Assembly: GCA_900543035.1 (NCBI GenBank)
Contig: UQPV01000067.1
Span: forward strand, 1 to 8,044
DNA from: an uncultured Solobacterium sp.
Lineage (GTDB): Bacteria; Bacillota_I; Bacilli_A; Erysipelotrichales; Erysipelotrichaceae
Length of the DNA stretch: 8,044 nt
Reading direction: 5' to 3'
Shown here: positions 4,550 to 8,044 of the stretch, piece after piece
Layout: every line of letters starts with the position of its first letter
How positions within the stretch are numbered: the first letter of the stretch is position 1
The notes under the pieces: model-generated
What the model saw: the letters and a program-made list of their open reading frames with translations, nothing else
The model's database searches: none
What the model was told of the DNA's origin: nothing
Translations under genes and position numbers: made by a program

Positions 4550-6289
4550 ATGAAGATCATGAGAAAATTTATCCGGTATTATCGTCCATACTGGAAAGTA
4601 TTTCTGTTCGATATGATCTGCGCGATGGGCATCAGCGTCATCGACCTGGCTTTTCCGCAGATCCTGAATTATCTGAATGCCACGCTGTATCTGGAAAGTG
4701 CAGAGCAGATCAAAGATGCCATCGTGGTATTGCTGGTGATCCTGCTGGTGATGTATACGGTACGGGCGCTGTGCAAATATTATGTGTCCGCGCAGGGACA
4801 TATCATGGGTGCCATGATGGAGAGGGACATGCGCAAGGAACTGTTCGATCAGTATGAACGCCTGTCCTTTTCCTATTATGATCGAAACAATACCGGCGAG
4901 ATGATGAGCAGGCTGGTCAGCGATCTGTTTGATATCTGTGAATTTGCGCACCATGGGCCGGAGAATGTGTTCATCTCATTATTGAAGATCATCGGTTCTT
5001 TTATCCTGCTCATGTATATCCATGTGCCGCTGACGATCCTGTTGATGATCGTGACGATAGGCATGCTGCTGTTTTCTCTGCGGCAGAATCGCCGGATGCA
5101 GGAGACGTTTATGGAAAACCGCCGCAAGATCGCCGGCGTCAACGCTTCGCTGCAGGATACGCTTGCCGGCATCCGGGTCGTGAAGTCGTTTGCGAATGAA
5201 CAGATCGAGCAGCAGAAATTCGCCCGCAGCAATGAGCATTATCTGACCAGCAAGATCAATAATTATCATTGCATGGGCCGCTTCCAGGGCGGAAACAACT
5301 TCTTTCAGGGATTGCTTTATGTCACGATCCTGGTCGGCGGCGCCTGGTTCATCGCCCAAGGCACGCTGGAGCCGGTGGCGTTGGCGACCTATGCGCTGTA
5401 TATCAATATCTTCGTATCGCCGATCGAAGTGCTCGTCGAATTTACGGAGATGCTGCAGAAAGGATATTCCGGCTTCAAGCGGTTCAATGAAGTCATGGAG
5501 ACACAGCCGGATATCGTGGATGCGCCAGACAGCGAAGAGCTGCGTGAAGTGAACGGCGTGATCGACTATCAGGATGTCTGCTTCAGCTATACGGAAAATG
5601 AGACGGTCCTGGATCATATCAACATCCATATCGATGCCGGCCGTTCCATCGCCCTGGTCGGACCAAGCGGCGGTGGAAAGACGACGATCTGTTCGCTTCT
5701 GCCGCGGTTTTATGATGTGAACAGCGGGAGCATCAAGATCGACGGAAAAGATATCCGCGGACTGACGCTGGAATCGCTGCGGCGTGCCATCGGCATCGTT
5801 CAGCAGGATGTCTATCTGTTCGCCGGCACGATCCGGGAAAATATCGCCTATGGCCGGCCAGGTGCAAGCGATGAGGAGATCATCGACGCGGCGAAGAAAG
5901 CCAACATCCACGAATTCATCATGTCGCTTCCGGATGGGTACGACACCTATGCCGGAGAACGCGGCGCACGGCTCAGCGGCGGCCAGAAGCAGCGGATCTC
6001 CATTGCCCGCGTGTTCTTGAAAGATCCTAAGATCCTGATCCTGGACGAAGCCACCAGCGCATTGGACAACGAGAGCGAACGGCATATCCAGAAAAGCCTG
6101 GAAGAGCTGGCCAAGAACCGGACATGCATCACCATCGCACACCGTCTGTCCACCATCCGCAATGCCGATGAGATCATCGTGATCGGAGAAAACGGCATCA
6201 AAGAACGCGGCACACATCAGGAACTGATCGACAAAAACAACATCTACGCCAGATATTACCGGCTCCAGTTCGAGGGGCTGGAAGAGTAA
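4550..6289 (+). CDS. ABC exporter half-transporter (membrane plus ATPase domains)
   Basis: This 579-residue inner-membrane protein combines an ABC_membrane domain (about residues 15-305) and a nucleotide-binding domain (about 336-575). Hydrophobic segments are visible near 18-40, 57-72, 142-177 and 252-290. The ATPase has Walker A GPSGGGKT (371-378), the Q-loop VQQD (417-420), signature LSGGQ (475-479), Walker B ILILD with catalytic E500, a SALD D-loop (503-506) and the H-loop histidine at 531. All key residues are intact. Being a fused half-transporter, it must dimerise. No second half-transporter gene is beside it, so a homodimer is likely. The order and sequence resemble MsbA/MdlB/BmrA-type exporters, but the substrate (lipid, drug or peptide) cannot be read. 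It has its own promoter and terminator and is divergent from the flavodoxin operon. Confidence 0.93.
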   Translation: MKIMRKFIRYYRPYWKVFLFDMICAMGISVIDLAFPQILNYLNATLYLESAEQIKDAIVVLLVILLVMYTVRALCKYYVSAQGHIMGAMMERDMRKELFDQYERLSFSYYDRNNTGEMMSRLVSDLFDICEFAHHGPENVFISLLKIIGSFILLMYIHVPLTILLMIVTIGMLLFSLRQNRRMQETFMENRRKIAGVNASLQDTLAGIRVVKSFANEQIEQQKFARSNEHYLTSKINNYHCMGRFQGGNNFFQGLLYVTILVGGAWFIAQGTLEPVALATYALYINIFVSPIEVLVEFTEMLQKGYSGFKRFNEVMETQPDIVDAPDSEELREVNGVIDYQDVCFSYTENETVLDHINIHIDAGRSIALVGPSGGGKTTICSLLPRFYDVNSGSIKIDGKDIRGLTLESLRRAIGIVQQDVYLFAGTIRENIAYGRPGASDEEIIDAAKKANIHEFIMSLPDGYDTYAGERGARLSGGQKQRISIARVFLKDPKILILDEATSALDNESERHIQKSLEELAKNRTCITIAHRLSTIRNADEIIVIGENGIKERGTHQELIDKNNIYARYYRLQFEGLEE

Positions 6290-6293
6290 CTGA

Positions 6294-6323
6294 GGGCGGC
6301 CTGTTCAGGCTGGCCCTTTTATT
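6294..6323 (+). terminator. Terminator of the ABC exporter gene
   Basis: GGGC (6294-6297) pairs with GCCC (6313-6316) and GCCT with AGGC inside it, capped by a GTTC loop with a small internal loop. TTTTATTA follows. It begins five bases after the stop codon and marks the end of the higher-GC block. Confidence 0.75.
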
Positions 6324-6330
6324 ATGCCGC

Positions 6331-6358
6331 AGAATTTTGTATTGATCATAAGAATTTT
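6331..6358. repeat. Direct repeat AGAATTTT, 20-base period
   Basis: AGAATTTT occurs at 6331-6338 and 6351-6358, two helical turns apart, with TGATCA between them (6343-6348). This could be a regulator site or chance in AT-rich DNA. Confidence 0.3.
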
Positions 6359-6380
6359 TATCACAAACTCAGCATAGTGT

Positions 6381-6405
6381 GAAAGAAAACATCATTTTTT
6401 CTTTC
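6381..6405. promoter_or_regulatory. Perfect inverted repeat upstream of the CRISPR-associated operon
   Basis: GAAAGAAAA (6381-6389) and TTTTCTTTC (6397-6405) form a perfect 9-bp dyad around seven bases. No U-tract follows the 3' arm, so an operator is more likely than a terminator. A shorter dyad, TTTTC-G-GAAAA (6408-6418), follows immediately. Confidence 0.5.
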
Positions 6406-6422
6406 GCTTTTCGGAAAACGCT

Positions 6423-6437
6423 TACAAATCATTTGTA
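6423..6437. promoter_or_regulatory. 15-base palindrome at the cas promoter
   Basis: TACAAAT-C-ATTTGTA is a perfect palindrome with a single central base. It overlaps the predicted -35 element (6433-6438), the classic place for a repressor site. Confidence 0.5.
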
Positions 6438-6461
6438 TATGGATGCAACGCAGTGTATAAT
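6433..6461 (+). promoter_or_regulatory. Probable promoter of the CRISPR-associated operon
   Basis: A perfect -10 TATAAT (6456-6461) is preceded by 17 bases and a weak -35 TTGTAT (6433-6438). The start point would fall near 6468, leaving a leader of only about a dozen bases with the ribosome site at its very 5' end. Confidence 0.5.
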
Positions 6462-6466
6462 TACAG

Positions 6467-6475
6467 AAAGGAGGG
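6467..6475 (+). promoter_or_regulatory. Ribosome binding site fixing the CARF-HEPN start
   Basis: AAAGGAGGG lies four bases before the ATG at 6480. A GTG at 6453, in the same frame, would place this site inside the coding region and overlaps the -10 element, so it is rejected. Confidence 0.85.
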
Positions 6476-6479
6476 AAAG

Positions 6480-7712
6480 ATGGTGCAATATTTTACTTTT
6501 TTAGGATTAGGCTCTAAACCAGAAGGGTATAAAGAAGTGATTTATACTTTTCAAGATGATCCTGATCATGCGACAATTTCTGAATTCATCCAGTTACCGA
6601 TCATAAAGAAGTTTGCCAATCAATTGTCGGAAGTTATCGTATTTTGTACAGATGAATCATATGAAAAGTATCATGAAGCGTTAACAAAGAAGACAGAGAA
6701 TCTTGCGGGATTAAGCTTTATCAAGATCAAACACACGATTGATTTTGATGCCTTTGTAAAGGAATTACTATCTCATATGCGGGAAAATGAAGAGGTTATT
6801 TTAGATATTACACATTCATTTCGTAATATCCCGATGAAACTTCTTTTTGCGCTGAAGTATATAGAGATGACAAAGAAAGTAAAAATCAGACATCTGTATT
6901 ATGGAAAGCTGGTTGAATCGAAAGAAGAGGGCATCATTGAGGACTTTATTCATGATTATGATATGCAGAAAATATCGGATATATTGACGCAGTTTGATCG
7001 CACCCTAGTGTTGCGTGAAGAAAATTTAGGTGAAATATTAGAAGAACCAGATTCTAAAATGGAAACTTTTCTGAAGTCACTATCAAACTTGTATGAAATG
7101 ATAGAGTTTTGCCAGTTCGATCGGTGTATCGAGATTGTGAACAGCATTGTGAAAAAATGCACAGATATCGAAAAGAGCAGTGAAGACTATATTATTATTC
7201 TTCCTATCATCAAAAGAATCAAAGAGAAGTTTAGCGAGTTTAAGGAAGCGCCGAATAATGTGACTAAAAAAATCATACTGATCAATTTGTTGCTGCAGCA
7301 CGGAAGATATCAGGCGGCTATTACCTTCTGTGATCAGTTTTTCCGCGAAGAATTGATCAGAGCAACGTTATCGCCGAACAATAAGAATTTTAATTTAAAA
7401 GACTATCTGAACAAAAGGCATATGGGTATCCAATATAATAATGTTTACAAATTGTCCAATTATTTGATCTTTTCAGTCTACAAATTAAGGGGCATTGAGA
7501 GAAAAGAGGAAGGGAGAGTTTCCTGGGATGCCTTGCTGAATGATGTTTCTGAAAACATCATCAGCGTGACCGACACATGTGCAAAATATAAGCAGAGCAT
7601 AAACACTTTTTACGATGATAGAAATCACGTGAATCATGGATCTAGCATGAAATCAAATTCAGAGATGATAGAAAACATTCACGAAATTCTTAAATGTATC
7701 AGTGTGCTATAA
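6480..7712 (+). CDS. TM1812/Csx1-like CARF-HEPN CRISPR-associated ribonuclease
   Basis: This 410-residue protein is an ancillary factor of type III CRISPR-Cas. The N-terminal CARF domain starts YFTFLGLGS (4-12) and carries the family hallmark LDITHSFRNIPM (108-119), the DxTH region expected to bind cyclic oligoadenylate. The C-terminal HEPN domain ends in the RX4H motif RNHVNH (381-386), the ribonuclease active site. The middle (about 180-350) is helical. From the family, ligand made by Cas10 activates the HEPN dimer to cut RNA nonspecifically, slowing or killing the infected cell; activity of this copy is inferred. Both key motifs are intact and there is no membrane segment. cas10 begins 14 bases after its stop codon. 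Sampled lines are about 32-35 % GC, against about 53 % in the neighbouring exporter, and codons are AT-rich, suggesting horizontal gain. Assignment among TM1812, Csx1 and Csx2 names is uncertain. Confidence 0.88.
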   Translation: MVQYFTFLGLGSKPEGYKEVIYTFQDDPDHATISEFIQLPIIKKFANQLSEVIVFCTDESYEKYHEALTKKTENLAGLSFIKIKHTIDFDAFVKELLSHMRENEEVILDITHSFRNIPMKLLFALKYIEMTKKVKIRHLYYGKLVESKEEGIIEDFIHDYDMQKISDILTQFDRTLVLREENLGEILEEPDSKMETFLKSLSNLYEMIEFCQFDRCIEIVNSIVKKCTDIEKSSEDYIIILPIIKRIKEKFSEFKEAPNNVTKKIILINLLLQHGRYQAAITFCDQFFREELIRATLSPNNKNFNLKDYLNKRHMGIQYNNVYKLSNYLIFSVYKLRGIERKEEGRVSWDALLNDVSENIISVTDTCAKYKQSINTFYDDRNHVNHGSSMKSNSEMIENIHEILKCISVL

Positions 7713-7714
7713 AA

Positions 7715-7719
7715 GAGGG
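7715..7719 (+). promoter_or_regulatory. Ribosome binding site fixing the cas10 start
   Basis: GAGGG lies six bases before the ATG at 7726. An in-frame ATG at 7720 touches the site directly and is the weaker choice. Confidence 0.65.
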
Positions 7720-7725
7720 ATGAGA

Positions 7726-8044
7726 ATGGAATACACATTATTGGAAACTGCCTTTGCGGCATTGATGCATGATATCGGAAAGTTCTATCAGAGAACAAAG
7801 ATCAGATCTGATCTGAACGAAGAAGAACGACTTTTGACTCCGATTGCAAAACAAGGCGCATATCACACTCATTTGCACAGCGGGTATACGTCAAGGTTTT
7901 TAAGAGAGTATCTGAAATTATATAATAAGTATGAGAGGCTGACCAGCGCGCATCATCTTGCAGAAGAAGATGACTTTTCTCGTGTGATCAGAAATGCAGA
8001 TTGGATTGCTTCCTCTATCGATCGCAATGATGAAAAGAGCGATG
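7726..8044 (+). CDS. cas10: Cas10/Csm1-type CRISPR protein, 5' part only
   Basis: Only the first 106 codons are present; the frame stays open to the window end. The protein begins MEYTLLETAFAALMHDIGKF, giving the HD nuclease signature H15-D16 in the typical Csm1/Cas10 context, followed by YQRTK. Further family features are HTHLHSGYTSRFL (63-75), SAHH (94-97) and RNADWIASSIDRN (109-end region), matching the AD-WIAS segment of type III large subunits. Cas10 is the large subunit of Csm/Cmr complexes. Its HD domain can cut DNA, and its Palm domain, off the window here, normally makes cyclic oligoadenylate from ATP on target RNA binding. Lying 14 bases after the CARF-HEPN gene, it probably shares a transcript with that sensor. 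Subtype III-A/D is favoured by the Csm1-like N-terminus but is not proven. Confidence 0.85.
   Translation, partial: MEYTLLETAFAALMHDIGKFYQRTKIRSDLNEEERLLTPIAKQGAYHTHLHSGYTSRFLREYLKLYNKYERLTSAHHLAEEDDFSRVIRNADWIASSIDRNDEKSD

Noticed and set aside
4979..6217. 412-codon minus-strand frame opposite the ABC exporter
   Set aside because: It is a long shadow frame produced by codon bias. The plus strand carries every ABC motif.
6290..8044. CRISPR array
   Set aside because: No regularly spaced direct repeats of 25-40 bases are visible; only short dyads and an 8-base direct repeat occur upstream of the operon.

Overview
The window reads as chromosomal DNA from a low- to mid-GC Firmicute, most likely an anaerobe of the Clostridia/Erysipelotrichia type. 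The evidence is strong AGGAGG-type ribosome sites, rho-independent terminators with long U-tracts, a Firmicute-style aspartokinase, and a DUF3793 gene paired with a small NrdI-like flavodoxin. The assignment is inference; there is no rRNA or tRNA to settle it. Sampled lines of the first 6.3 kb are near 50-55 % GC. Lines sampled from about 6.5 kb onward are near 32-36 %.

Layout. Positions 1-204 hold a long hairpin with a U-run and a good sigma-A-type promoter for an aspartate kinase (205-1404). A terminator-like hairpin (1463-1508) separates it from a small FeoA-domain protein (1537-1752) and a class I SAM-dependent methyltransferase (1797-2534), which look like one short operon. A 165-residue protein of unknown function (2595-3092, minus) converges on the methyltransferase. 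It has its own promoter, a perfect inverted repeat in its leader, and a strong terminator that overlaps the methyltransferase stop codon. A gene-poor stretch (about 3093-3446) follows.

Next is a minus-strand bicistron, an NrdI-like flavodoxin (4005-4358) then a DUF3793 protein (3447-4001), ended by a strong terminator at 3353-3417. Its control region (4359-4549) is shared with a divergent ABC exporter half-transporter (4550-6289). That region carries two related GTTAG/CTAAC dyads that look like regulator binding sites. They faintly resemble DtxR/IdeR metal-repressor boxes, which would fit a low-iron role for the flavodoxin.

After the exporter terminator (6294-6323) the base composition drops and a type III CRISPR-Cas locus begins. 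An AT-rich control region with several inverted repeats precedes a TM1812/Csx1-like CARF-HEPN protein (6480-7712). Fourteen bases after its stop codon starts a cas10/csm1 gene that runs off the window end (7726-8044). In such systems Cas10 makes cyclic oligoadenylate on target RNA recognition, and the CARF-HEPN protein senses it and acts as a nonspecific ribonuclease. No CRISPR array, adaptation gene or other effector subunit lies in the window; they are expected downstream. This AT-rich accessory edge is the most notable part of the window.
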